Positions 49,740 through 60,951 of a DNA stretch of 64,000 bases are shown piece by piece. Location of the stretch: positions 6,572,001 through 6,636,000 of the forward strand of contig CP075494.1 of the NCBI GenBank assembly GCA_021613535.1, read 5' to 3'. A program made the position numbers and the translations under genes. Numbering within the stretch: position 1 is the first letter of the stretch; the number at the start of each line of letters is the position of its first letter. This DNA comes from Adineta vaga. Lineage: Eukaryota > Rotifera. Below the pieces are notes generated by a model. That model did no database searches, was not told where the DNA came from, and was given only the letters and a program-made list of their open reading frames with translations.

Positions 49740-50109
49740 CCCGTTTCTAACAAATGTCTCTATTCCAACTCTTAAACAATGCAACAACTATCTTTGAAAC
49801 ACACCGAATAAAATAAAGTGAATTGTTTTATATTCTACCCCGACTCAATACGATCTTTCGCAAACCAAATCTAAAAATAACAATCCAAAACCAATTGAAA
49901 CAAACAAGTATCACTACCTTCAGTACAGTACTCACTCTACTCATCCGACGATTCAAACACTAACTCAGTATTAATCAAACAAGCAACAAATTCTCTTTTC
50001 ACTCCATAAACCCAGATCGAACACTTTCACACACTACCGCCACACCTCTTGTGTAATGCTATATCTAGTTGAAAAACATTCCTCTAAAGTTCCGATTGCT
50101 TTGCCCACA

Positions 50110-50374
50110 TTCTCGAAAGGAATATTCTATACATAGACACTCACCACACTAAATCTCGGGTGCAATCGAATCGGTGATCGAGGAGCACAACATATTGGTG
50201 ATGCCTTGCGAATAAATACAGTAATACTCATTCGCTCTTGTCCTAATTGATACACCCATGCTCTCTCTTCTCTATAGACACTTACCACACTAAATCTCGG
50301 GGGCAATCAAATCGGCTACCAACAAAGAAAGAATCTCCGAAATGCTTTTGGAAATAGGTTGATGTTGTAGTTTG
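50110..50374 (+). pseudogene. Leucine-rich-repeat relic (3' part of the F-box/LRR gene)
   Basis: Two RNI-type repeats are readable: TLTTLNLGCNRIGDRGAQHI followed by GDALRINT and an intron-like GT, then TLTTLNLGGNQIGYQQRKNL with a stop soon after. The two are nearly identical at their starts. Together with the F-box at 40961 they form the two halves of one gene type, now separated by the LTR element. A stop after the second repeat shows the gene was already, or has since become, nonfunctional. Confidence 0.55.
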
Positions 50375-52880
50375 GACTCGAGTGACATTGTTTTTCAGTG
50401 CTCTTTTCTAGAGAATTTTTTCAGAGGAAACCGATGTGGTGAGAAATGAATACACAATGTGCTTCGAAGTCGTATTTATTGTACAATAACGTGTTTTGTT
50501 CTAAGCTCTTGATTTCCGACTGTGAGGGATGTGTTTATCATCTAAGTTGTTGATTTGTGTATGTTCGAGATAGCGAAATCCCGTGTTTGAAATGCACTAT
50601 AATTTATCAATTGAAGTTTGATGGGTATCATATGATATTTTGTGAAAGTGTCTACTCTTAATATAATGTCTTCTGAAAATTTTTCAATAGTGGAAAGGTT
50701 ATGAAGAAGAAGGACGACCGTTGATGCGTCTTATGATAGCCTTTTAATGGGTCCGCTGCACTTATTCCCATCACTGATCTATTAGGAACGACTTGGAAAT
50801 TATTTCTTAAACATTCTGTTGTGCATGAAAACGTAGCAAAATATTTTTGTGAACTTTATTTTGAATATTTCTCGTAATAGAGAGTTTAGTTTAAAGTCTG
50901 TGTGTCTCACAAATCGTTATTATATTTGTAACGTTAGAGAGTTGGGGTTGACGTCAAGATAAAGTGGATGATGAGTTTGACAACTTTATTTAGTTGCTTC
51001 TTTGATTTGATGTTTGATGTCTAATGGTAGAAAGATGTTTTGTATTCGTACATCTTTCAAGATAAAAAGAAAGTTTTAGGGAAAAGAGTGTATCTCAGTC
51101 TCAACTAACTAATGCTTAGAGACACAATTTAGGATGTAAATCGCATCTGGATGCAACTTCCGATATATTCGAGCTTCAATGAAAGACGGCAAAATGCATT
51201 TGTAAACACAAAGAGTGTTTCATGTTGGCATAGTGTCCCGTACTTATATTCCCTTCCTATTCATTATCATTCTGGGAATTACAAGAGTATGATTAATTCG
51301 CGAATGGTAAAGTCGTTCTGTCTTGAGTTTACACATATTTCTTTTTGAATATATTCATCATCGGTGTCGATGAAACCGACTATACTAGATCTATCGAAGT
51401 TTTTCATGCTGTGCATTCAAATAATTACACGTGATAATGAACATTTACTTGTTGAATGTACATCAAAAATAGTTTCTTTATCTAATTTGACGATTTTGTT
51501 TATTTGAGAGATCAATGTGAACTGCCTTTCTGAATTCATAGATTGTGATGAACATTGTTCTAAAATATACCATCGACGCATGTATCATGACATTTGTTTC
51601 ATTGAACCAATGGCATATTGATCACTGACTTTTTGACTATGAATATATATTGATGAAGTATATAATTGTCATATTTACACTGAATGGAAATTTTCTTTCA
51701 TATAATATTGGTATTTTAACAAAGATAGGACTATATCTGACATGAATTAACAAATAATATCTAACATTAGTCGAAAAGAGATAAAAAAATTAATGATAAA
51801 CTTTTTTTGGTTTGATTTAATCAATTTTGATCGCAATGCTCTAAATATATTTGTAAAAAGTATCGAATTCGTATAATAGTTACCTATAACCTTTGAACAA
51901 TTTCACAGCATCCAAACAATGAGAATTCAAACGAGTGTTACATCATAACCAAGATAAAAATGAAGACATTATCAAACGTCGTTCAAAGACGAGCTTTTGA
52001 ATTTTAAAATAATCGATTGTCATAATTAGGTAAATAACTATTGAATCCATACAAAAAATTCAATAAACTCTTTTTCTTTTTTTTTAATACTTGATGTTTC
52101 CAGATAAAAACTTTTTCTTCTATCAGAAAACATACACATTTTGACCCAAGTTATAGAGTATATGATTGTTCGTTCTTTTTTCAATGTTTTAAATTCTAAT
52201 GGAAACAAATAATAATCTTGATGTCTTGTGTAGAAGAAGTTTTTCTTTTCTACTTTCATGGCAAAAGAGATAAAAACTTCCATATTTAGACTTACGAAAT
52301 GAGAACAAAATTAAAAATGAACATTTCGTAAATCTCATCTATATTTCTACTCATTTTGTTTCTTATCTATAGACAAGCAGTAATTTATCAGATCAACTCT
52401 ATTTTTATTTAATTATCATAAGTGTTCTAATCTTTTTTGATCATTGTCTTTGAAGGTAATATTTGTTTAAAGCATCATGTGATATATCCTTCTCATTATC
52501 ATCTTTCGATAGATCCCTATTATTTTATTCTTCTATAGAATGTTGTCTATTCATTTATGTAAATCTAGGTTTACAATAGAAGACCTTCTGGAATACTCGA
52601 CTTTTTTTTCGGAACACATTTAATTCTCATTTGATCGTATCTTACGTTAATATTACGAGAAACTATGTTTTATTTCAGATTCTCTCAACATTAAAAATCT
52701 ATTGTGGAACACTTTCATATTATTTTCCTTCGACACAATTTGAGATCAATTGCCTCTATACTTTCCGAAATATACTCAATACATTATGACTTTCTCATAT
52801 AGCTCAATGGAATATTTACTCGTTGATAATTCAATATATTGTAATTAATTGATTTGTTTATTATCGTATGTTCCATAATT
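50375..52880. other. Intergenic, 2.5 kb
   Basis: No supported gene. Scattered short open frames lack recognisable domains. Composition is slightly less AT-rich between 50400 and 51300 than after it. Confidence 0.45.
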
Positions 52881-52892
52881 TCGTTATTTATC

Positions 52893-53100
52893 AGCAAGTT
52901 TATTACGTCAATATGGTCCTACACAACCAAATTTATATGGCATGATGTTGATTAATTTGACATACGCATCTTTTAAATTCAAATCCGAAGCAGTTGATAT
53001 TTTTGAACAATTTCTTATCAATCATTTTCCTTCTATTGAAATTTTATTCATCGCATCAGATATTAGATGCATGAAAGCCAACTCTGAAAATAAAAAAGGA
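52893..53100 (+). pseudogene. Short coding-like fragment, family unknown
   Basis: After an acceptor-like TTTATCAG the frame reads SLLRQYGPTQPNLYGMMLIN, continues in protein-like sequence (VDIFEQFLINHFPSIEILFI) and runs into the palindromic insert at 53106. It may be a single exon of a degraded gene. No family is recognised. Confidence 0.25.
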
Positions 53101-53105
53101 GTTTT

Positions 53106-53166
53106 CCAGAACCTTTTTGGGGGTTCGGCCCGCTGGTAAAATTCAGAACCCACAAAAAGGTTCTGG
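53106..53166. repeat. Perfect 14-bp inverted repeat, small palindromic element
   Basis: CCAGAACCTTTTTG at 53106-53119 is exactly complementary to CAAAAAGGTTCTGG at 53153-53166, with a 33-bp loop. AGAACC-type motifs recur to about 53230 and again at 54890-55250. Confidence 0.7.
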
Positions 53167-53271
53167 CTCATAGAGGGTTCTGTTAAAACCTAACAGAACT
53201 CTTCATTATTCTATACAAAAATAAGGTTCAGTCTGACATAAAAGGTGTGTTAAATGGTTTTTCAGAAAATT

Positions 53272-53528
53272 ATTTTCTCATTATATCTAGGTTGATTTGT
53301 ACACATATTCCAGTGTTGCAAGTGCGTCTGTTTATGTTAAGCTCTCAAATAGACCGAAAGAGTGAATTAAGCTACATTCAAATCACGCTTTTTGCTTGCT
53401 GCCGATTGGCTCAATCCAGCCCTAACCTAATTCACTTTCTCAGTCTGTTTTTGACCTTGTAATATAAACAGACGCACTTGCAGTACTCGAATACGTGTAC
53501 AAATCAACCTAGATATAAAAAGAAAATC
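53272..53528. repeat. Non-autonomous element with ~60-bp terminal inverted repeats
   Basis: The left arm 53272-53338 (TATCTAGGTTGATTTGTACA, then GCAAGTGCGTCTGTTTAT) and right arm 53461-53528 (ATAAACAGACGCACTTGC, then TGTACAAATCAACCTAGATA) are inverted copies with a few mismatches. The inner 122 bp is noncoding. Size and shape fit a MITE-like DNA element or a foldback. I could not find a clear target duplication. Confidence 0.7.
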
Positions 53529-55114
53529 ATTCTACTTATTTTGTTTCTAATATCCCACTTACCATTTCTCTGCAATATAGATCGGTCTAAATATAAAAGA
53601 AGAAAATATTTAGTTTCTATATAAAATATAGCTCACATTTCGTTAGACTTCGATCTGAATCTAAATGACAATAGAAAATATTTAATCTAAAATTCAAAAT
53701 GTCACTCAACTTTAATCAGATATGGCTATGAACCTAAATGATAACACAATACTTAGTTTTTCATTTTAAATATAATAACATAAACATTCTCGCTAAAAGC
53801 TATGACCTTCTCAATATCTGCTGCTATCAGGAACTGATATTTAGTTTCGAAAGCTGTCCGAATAGAAAGAGGCATTGAACAAGTCGTATTGAATATATCT
53901 CTTGATAGCTTCTGAAAGACTTGAAATCTGTGGATGAAATTCGATGTAGATTCCGATAACATTCTAAGAATCTGAGTACTGCTTAAACCAAAAACAAAAG
54001 TTGGGTGTAGCAATTAAAAGAATTTTTTTCGCAAACTTCAGTCACAAAATATTTTTGGTAAAAAGTCACCATTTGGGTCACTTATCATCTTTCATAAGTT
54101 TCATGCGGGACCTATGCTTTGAAGTTAAATTTTCGAGTATCATAAAATCCTCAGCCTGTCCCTGTCTGCTAGACTCATTGTATAAAAATATCTTTTATGC
54201 TCAAGGGTATACAAATACCCCTACATACTATCATTTGATGACTGCGTGATATCTCTACATAATCGAATAGAGGAACTGCTGGAAAAGATCATTTTATTTG
54301 TAAAGAATATTTTTAAAAGATTGAGCTCCGTGAAATGATAAACTTTTGAATAGTTCTTTAGTTCATTTCATCAGAGTTCATGGACTTGAGCTGATCAACT
54401 CCTACCCTCTATTGTTGACATAACATGTGAGTTAGTTTGAGCTAGATTAGAGTCGTTCTCTGTTAACTTGTAACTGGCCTGAACATGATTTTGTTACATG
54501 TAAGTAATAAGAGAAAAACCTCCCTCAGATATGGATGACGGAAAAATTGCTTGGAATAATCATATACTGATAGTGGACTCCCACCATCGTCGATGCAAAA
54601 CATTAAGTTGTTCAGTTCATACCTAAGATCGTTATTGACAACTTGAAATGGCCAAAGCATTTCCGTTTTTTGTTATGACAAAACTCAGAAGAGAAAAGAA
54701 AGTTGTTAAATTGTTGTTGACTTGCATGAACAAACGAACGTATATACATTTTTTGAGTGTGTGACTCACTTCTTCAGTTGAGGAAACTTACGATACTCCA
54801 ACATTCACTGGGGCAGCTATATCAGGTTGCGGATTTTAGACAAGAAACTTTACATTTAGTAACGTCGAAGGAAAAAATCTCTATGATTCAATATTATCAG
54901 ACCGAACCCTTTCTAACTGAGTATTTTTGGGCAGAACCATTTCGGTTTCTTACAAGCCTGTTCATAAGCTTACATGGTTTCGGATTGGTACACAGAACTT
55001 TTTAAAGTTCTGTAGTTGTACTACCGAACCAACTGGATTCAGTTTCGTCTCACGAAGGAGTTTTCAAGGTTCAGTGGAAAAATACCTAAACATTCTGTAG
55101 TTTAAGGGATGACT
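53529..55114. other. Intergenic, 1.6 kb
   Basis: No supported gene. From about 54890 on, AGAACC/GGTTCT-type motifs become frequent and lead into the tandem repeat that starts at 55115. Confidence 0.4.
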
Positions 55115-55245
55115 GACAGAACTCTTCATAGTTTAGAATTGTCGGACAAAACCCTTTGTAGTTCAGAATTGTTGCTCAGAACCTTTCTTGGATTCTCATA
55201 TGTTATACAGAACTTTTTCTGGTTCTGGAGATGTTGCAGAATCCA
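55115..55245. repeat. Degenerate ~30-bp tandem repeat
   Basis: Units start at about 55115, 55145, 55175, 55206 and 55235 (30, 30, 31 and about 30 bp). Each begins NACAGAAC or similar, then CTTT, then GTTC/GTTT and GAATTGTT-like ends. Within a unit AGAAC and GTTCT can pair, so each could fold into a small hairpin. Confidence 0.5.
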
Positions 55246-55470
55246 AAAAGGTTTGGGACACTCCTTTTCTTCTTTCAGAGGATAGATAAAAACAATTAAT
55301 ATCATTATATATTTATCAAATTTACGTATTTTTAATGTTCGACTAGTACCGATCGATCCACAGAAAGAATATCTCAATAGAGGGTTTTGTTCAGTTTTTG
55401 ATGCTGTATCTTTTAGTACATTAAACGAATAATTTCATAAAGCTCTTCCCAGATCGACAAATCCGATATT

Positions 55471-55525
55471 GGATCCGATAGGATCTTATAGGATCCAACG
55501 TTCCGACAAAATCCTATCGGATTCC
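55471..55525. repeat. Palindromic GGATCC-rich element
   Basis: ATCCGATAGGAT at 55473-55484 is the exact complement of ATCCTATCGGAT at 55511-55522. Around it GGATCC/GGATTC motifs recur five or more times between 55450 and 55560. G+C content is higher than in the flanks. Confidence 0.5.
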
Positions 55526-56756
55526 TGGTGACGAATCTGTATTGGATTCCGTCAGTAGAATTTCAGTCGGAAGCTGCACATTTTATGAGCGTTCTTTTTA
55601 GCTATATTTTTTGAGAAATCTCAAAATAGTTTCGGGAGTGGTTGTCAGTAAAATTAATGTATTCTTTTATTCGTTCAACCAGATGCGCTAAAATTTGGAA
55701 CTCGAGGTTTTCAATGATGCTGAACAAAATCAAAACATAAAATCAAGAAAAGAAATTTTGACGAGTGTTTCTTCTCTTTAAGAGAGTTTTTTAAAGAATA
55801 TAGATGCGTTAATCATCATTATAGTTCTTTCAGAGAGGGGTCAGCGAATCCTACGGATGAACGTTACTTGTATTTAATTAAGAGTAACAATAGTTTATGT
55901 ATAGTAATTGTTTACTATTTAAACCAATCAGATTTCATCACATATTATCATCACCTATCATTTAAAAGTTGATGTTAGAAAAAAACTGTTTGATTGATTA
56001 ACACAATCAGATGCGAATTATAATTATATTCATTACTTACTTCTATAATATGAAATAAACATAGTAAGATTATACGTCTAGACATATCAGTTCTACTTAT
56101 GATCTAGTCTTACTTTATAGAAAGAACTTGTTAATATGTGAGCGCAGAATGTATATTAGAAGAAATAGTAGCTATTACAAATCGTAAAAAGTCGAACTAT
56201 AGACCTTTTACAATTCGATTTAATCCCGAGAAATACTTTCATAACGGATTAAATTTCATTTTATTGAACGAAACGTTTCAGAAGAAAAGCGGCACATTAA
56301 TTCATATTTTTTAGACAAAATGTATAATTCAAGATTTCTTCAAATTCATCATTTGATAACTTACTGAACAAAATTTATACGGAAATATCATATTGGCTCC
56401 TTGAATGATTCTGTTAGATAAGATTTGATCTTCACAAACAGCGAGCCATTACTGACAAATACTGATTGAAGAGAAAAACAATCACTTTCGTTTGATTTTT
56501 TGTGCTGGAAAAGTCGTCGATCCGAGTCGACACATTCTAATGAACACCCTCATCCTTGACAAGAAAAATTAGTTGAGTCGATCTCTCGGTCGTTACTGAC
56601 ATCTATTGTTATTTAACTTCAACATAATATTAATTTATAAGATATATAACATCCAATCGATTCTTTGTTCTTCATATCGGTATGTCTCTCCTTTCAACAT
56701 CGACATCGACATCGACATTTTCATTTTTCATTTCACAACAAACGAGAAAACTCTAA
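55526..56756. other. Intergenic, 1.2 kb
   Basis: No gene is seen. It holds the presumed promoter of the Nup62-like pair, with a CATCGACATCGACATCGAC short repeat at about 56698-56716. Confidence 0.45.
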
Positions 56757-57305
56757 ATGTCTTCAATGAATGAATCTATTTCTACAATTCTTTCTAAACC
56801 CAATAAAACTACGAATGATTTACAACAAATAATTGATCAATGGCATCAAGATTTACTGAAAAATGAAGATCAGCTTCTTCAATATGCAACTCAACTTGAA
56901 CAAAAACAACAAGTTCTTAATCAAACAACAGATTCCATTATTCAAACACAAGATTTATTAACAAATCTTGAAAAAAATTTACAACAATTTCAATTATCAA
57001 CTCAAACTTTAACAAAATATAATGATGAACTTGAAACGAATATCGAACAGTTAAATATAGAAAGTAAAAATCTTCTACCCAACATTCGTTCCAATCTAAA
57101 AACTGATCAAGATCGTACAATCACTTATGATTTAATGGATTCAGTCGATACTCATCTCAATGAACTTGATCAAACAATGAAACAACTCAATAACATTCTT
57201 CAAATAAATACAGATCATTCCATTTTGAAAACTACAAACGAATTACAGACGTGCTTTGATGACATTCATAATCTTCAAGAAACAATTAACCAAATAAAAA
57301 TCTAA
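56757..57305 (+). CDS. Nup62-type coiled-coil protein A (no FG repeats)
   Basis: An intronless frame of 182 residues, nearly all coiled coil. The start of the helical part (NDLQQIIDQWHQDLLKNEDQ, then LLQYATQLEQKQQVLNQT) follows the Nup62/Nsp1 C-terminal domain (family: LEELINKWTLELEEQEKHFL, QQATQVNAWDRTL). In Nup62 this domain assembles the central transport channel with Nup54 and Nup58. The FG-repeat half that forms the permeability barrier is absent; only about 20 Ser/Thr/Asn-rich residues precede the helix. The stop lies 28 bp before the next gene of the same type. It is a partial duplicate or a specialised scaffold; similarity is moderate. Confidence 0.55.
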   Translation: MSSMNESISTILSKPNKTTNDLQQIIDQWHQDLLKNEDQLLQYATQLEQKQQVLNQTTDSIIQTQDLLTNLEKNLQQFQLSTQTLTKYNDELETNIEQLNIESKNLLPNIRSNLKTDQDRTITYDLMDSVDTHLNELDQTMKQLNNILQINTDHSILKTTNELQTCFDDIHNLQETINQIKI

Positions 57306-57333
57306 TCAACTTTTTTCTTTTCTCTTTTTCTAG
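57306..57333 (+). promoter_or_regulatory. Polypyrimidine tract and AG directly before the second Nup62-like ATG
   Basis: The entire 28-bp spacer between two genes is almost pure pyrimidine ending in CTAG, immediately followed by ATG. No splice donor and no room for a promoter or 3' UTR are visible. This is the expected look of a spliced-leader trans-splice acceptor inside a two-gene operon; bdelloid rotifers are known to use spliced-leader trans-splicing. Confidence 0.6.
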
Positions 57334-58062
57334 ATGAGTTTCTTTAATACACCAGCAACGAATACAACGACAGCAACAAACATTCCAGTAACTACAACAG
57401 CAAAGACAGTGACACGCACTTATCGTGATTTAGAACGTTTATTAACGAAATGGCAAACTGATTTCGATACAAAACATCGTTTATCTTATGAAAATTTATC
57501 ACAATCTGTTCGTCAACGTGATGTTGACTTATCAACGTATCGTGAAACATTACAATCAGTTCAAAGAGATATCAATCAAATGCAATTACAACAAAATCAT
57601 TTACAAGATGAATTAAAATTATTGGATACACATGAAAAAGAACTAGAAGCAAATCTACAAAGTTTAGAAAATGATATTTTACAATTACCACCATTACAAC
57701 AAGATATCTATTCAATTCAACAACAAAATTTATATGCAAGTCAAAATCTACCATTAACATTTAATGAACGTATGAAAAATTTTCAATTAATGGAACAATT
57801 AGATTCCCTAGTTAAATGTTCAACGAAGGATTTACAAGAAATTGTTGATAAAATGAATGAACAAGATGATGATAATGATCACGAACCAGATCTAACAACA
57901 ACAGATCAATCAATTGATCCAACACTTGTTAATGAACAAAATATTAAACAATTAACTAAAACATTAGATTCATGTTTTAAAATGTTGGCTTTTATTGATA
58001 CGAATGTAACAGATATTGAAAATAAAGTTACACAAACAACTCAACGTATACTTAATTCATAA
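57334..58062 (+). CDS. NUP62-like: Nup62-type coiled-coil protein B (no FG repeats)
   Basis: An intronless frame of 242 residues. After a Thr-rich N-terminus it shows the Nup62 C-terminal signature start TYRDLERLLTKWQTDFDTKH (family: TYRELEELINKWTLELEEQ). Long coiled coils follow (QRDINQMQLQQNHLQDELKL), then the family's later helix (LTKTLDSCFKMLAFIDTNVT, compare ILNAHMDSLQWIDQN). The match is better than that of the gene just upstream. Only about 30 residues precede the helix, so there are no FG repeats; vertebrate Nup62 has about 520 residues. The acidic insert DEQDDDNDHEPD type is lineage-specific. The start is fixed by the acceptor-like CTAG touching the ATG. It probably acts in the nuclear pore central channel or is a derived scaffold. 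Confidence 0.72.
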   Translation: MSFFNTPATNTTTATNIPVTTTAKTVTRTYRDLERLLTKWQTDFDTKHRLSYENLSQSVRQRDVDLSTYRETLQSVQRDINQMQLQQNHLQDELKLLDTHEKELEANLQSLENDILQLPPLQQDIYSIQQQNLYASQNLPLTFNERMKNFQLMEQLDSLVKCSTKDLQEIVDKMNEQDDDNDHEPDLTTTDQSIDPTLVNEQNIKQLTKTLDSCFKMLAFIDTNVTDIENKVTQTTQRILNS

Positions 58063-58246
58063 ACTAATAGTTCTCTTTTTTTCTTGTTTAAAAATAAATT
58101 TTGTGATTAAATAAAAGATCTTTTCATCGTTTCTCTACTAACACCTTCATTGATACATTTCTCTTTAGATTGTTATCTATTGTCTAAGAAATATTTGTCG
58201 AATGAATAGCATACAGAAATCTCCTGTTACATCGATATCGACCTAA

Positions 58247-60816
58247 ATGCTATACTTCAGATATTTTGGTATTACACAAAATAATATGCAGTTTACTCGA
58301 AAATTTTCTTCCCTTGCAAAGCATTTTGATACATATGCAAAATTTCAGCCAACACCGGTGACTGTAAAAAGTCTGATTGATTTTGGTAAGCTTATTGAAT
58401 CTATGAAAACACCGTATTGCTTCTTATGATTCTTCTCTTACTTTATAGCTGTGGATGGCGATATGAAACAGTCATATAAATTTTTACGTGTAGAACTACT
58501 TGTACGATGGTCACATATGCGAAAAGAAATGAATTATATCCCACCGAGGTATAAATATAATTAAATAAAAGAAAATTCATGTTTTATTAATAGATTATTG
58601 GAAATGCCAAGTTTTCAATTGGCAAATTCGTTATATGATCAAAGTTTTTCAGAAGTTTTAGCATTTAAAGATGCCGAGCCAGATGCTACAACGCTTCGCA
58701 AGTAATATAATATATTGACATCTTCTGAGGATCTCATTTTCTTCATATCATAATCATATAGATTCACGGAAACGTTAGTTGATATTCGTCGTCGACATGC
58801 AAATATTGTACCAACTTTAGCTCGAGTTTGTATTAGACACAAATTCTGTTTCTTTTTACTGAAATTTTGTTTGTTTAGGCTTATATGGAATTAGAAAAGG
58901 CTGGAGAGATTGATTTAATCGAAAAAAATCGATTGCAATACTTTTATGATCGATTCTTTATGAATCGTATTGGTATTCGAACATTAATCTATCAACATAG
59001 TTAATAAGAAGATAACAATCAAGACTCATTTTATTGAGATTTTTTTCTTTATAGCTCTCTTATTCGGAAATGAATTTCCTCAACATCCACAACAAGCGGG
59101 CATTATTGATCCTTATTGCGATGTTGCAGGTGTTGTCCGAGGTAAATTGGAGAAACTCTTCATTCAAATTAAAACTAATAGACAAGCAAAGGTTATCGAC
59201 AGTAAAGGAATATGTTATGTTTGTGCGTATGGAAGGTGATCATATGTCACAAAAGAAAAATACAATGTCTACAAAATTTTTTATCATTGTTATATTAATG
59301 TAGGAGTATATATATATATAACTGATTATTCTATGGGTATTACTTCACCTGTCAAAGAAAAACAACAGAACGTTCGAAGAAAAATCGTCAGTATCTTTTG
59401 TCGACTTTGAGTTGAAGTCAAATAAAAGCTTTTGTATAGACACAACGGTACGTTTTTTTTCGGTTTAGAATGACATTTAGTGAATGTCTCGCCTTTGATT
59501 TAAGCTAGATTTTTTTACATAGTTGCCATTTTTAAGTATTTTCATCTGACCCAAATCCATTCCTCGACGTGTGTTGTATTTTCATTCACGTTAAAAATAG
59601 TAATCGTATCTTTCTAAAGGTAGTAGGATCGATGAATGAATGAATGGATATATAAATATTTCATAGCTGATTGCAACATGATTGATTATTCTGAAAAATA
59701 AGAAGTACGGGAAGATCTCTTCCTTTATCGACATTGATATATTAATCATGCTAGGATTATTATCATTTTCGAATTTGAAGTTCTTCCTTTATGAAATAGT
59801 AAAAAGAAAGAAAGAAAGAAAGAGGCCTCGTCGTTTTTTTTTCTTTTCCTTTTTCTTTTTTATACGAAAGTAATGATAGAAGATAGAGAGAAAAAACATC
59901 TCTATTTGTAGAAGGATTGATTACCAATCTATTTGATTTGCACGTGTTTTCGTCTATATAGATGCATATGCCACAGCAAAACATCTATTCGAACGAGCAT
60001 CATATCCAGTGCCATCAATAGAAATTTCGACTCATACCGGTAAAGATATTTTACAAATATGTAACAAAGGAAATTTCATTACATTCTTTCGTTTTTTTTA
60101 GTACATGAAAATGAAAAAGATCATGTCACTATTGTTTACATCCCAGCACATATTTATCACATTGCATTCGAATTGTTAAAAGTACGTTATTTTGTATGTT
60201 GAGAATGAAAAATATCATACGATAATAGAACTCACTACGAGCAACTGTTGAGCGACATGGCAGGGATGCTAAAGAGTATCCACCGGTAAAAGTTCGTATT
60301 GTTAAAGGTTATGAAGATTTAACAATACAAATTGCTGATCGCGGTGGTAAGTCTAACATGAAATACTTTGTCTTACTTGATAATATATGATTATTCTCTG
60401 CAGGTGGTGTTCCTCGTTCAAAGTTATCTCAATTATTTCATTATATGTATTCAACTGCTCCGAAACCGAATCACGATTTCACTCTTGATAATAAAGGAAC
60501 ACCAATAGCTGGTCTTGGTTATGGTTTACCTATTGCTCGTCTCTATGCGAAATATTTTCAAGGCAATTTAGCTTTGTCATCAGTCGAAGGTCTTGGCACT
60601 TGGGCATATATATCGCTTAAAGTAAGAACAAATCGATTTTTTCGAAAATTGTTAATTATTCATTTTTTTAGGCAGCAGCAGAGAATGCCAGGTAAATGTA
60701 TGTCATACGATTTTTCTTCTGACATTTTTCTCTTTTTTAGTGAATTGCTACCAATATTTAGTAAAATACGTTATTCATATACAACAAAAAAAGGATCTGA
60801 TTGGACAAGAAAATGA
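58247..60816 (+). CDS. PDK: Pyruvate dehydrogenase kinase, copy 1
   Basis: Twelve exons read 58247-58385, 58449-58548, 58594-58701, 58762-58825, 58879-58999, 59055-59141, 59962-60039, 60102-60181, 60229-60346, 60404-60621, 60672-60691 and 60741-60816, giving 402 residues, a normal PDK length. The N-terminal domain has VVxSL-type helices ([17 protein letters not shown]) and [15 protein letters not shown]. The GHKL kinase part has the N-box [12 protein letters not shown], the G1 box ADRGGGVP and the G2/G3 [16 protein letters not shown], all intact. The C-terminus keeps the Asp-Trp pair (SDWTRK). PDK phosphorylates and shuts down the mitochondrial pyruvate dehydrogenase complex. The intron after exon 6 is 820 bp; the others are about 45-65 bp. 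A second copy follows 135 bp downstream. Confidence 0.92.
59142..59961 (+). other. Unusually long (820-bp) intron of PDK copy 1
   Basis: The equivalent intron in PDK copy 2 is about 56 bp. The extra sequence is AT-rich, has a TA run near 59310 and GAATGAATGAATG near 59635, and shows no recognisable coding part. It may hold an insertion or a noncoding RNA. Confidence 0.55.
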
Positions 60817-60951
60817 CTAAAATTGTCTGTTTTTATTTATTTTCCTTTTTTTTCTTCTTCCGAGTAGAAATTATTGATTTTTATTTGATTACATGAAATA
60901 ATTTTTAGATGGATAGAAAATGATTAGAATAGAATATTAAATAACCAAATA

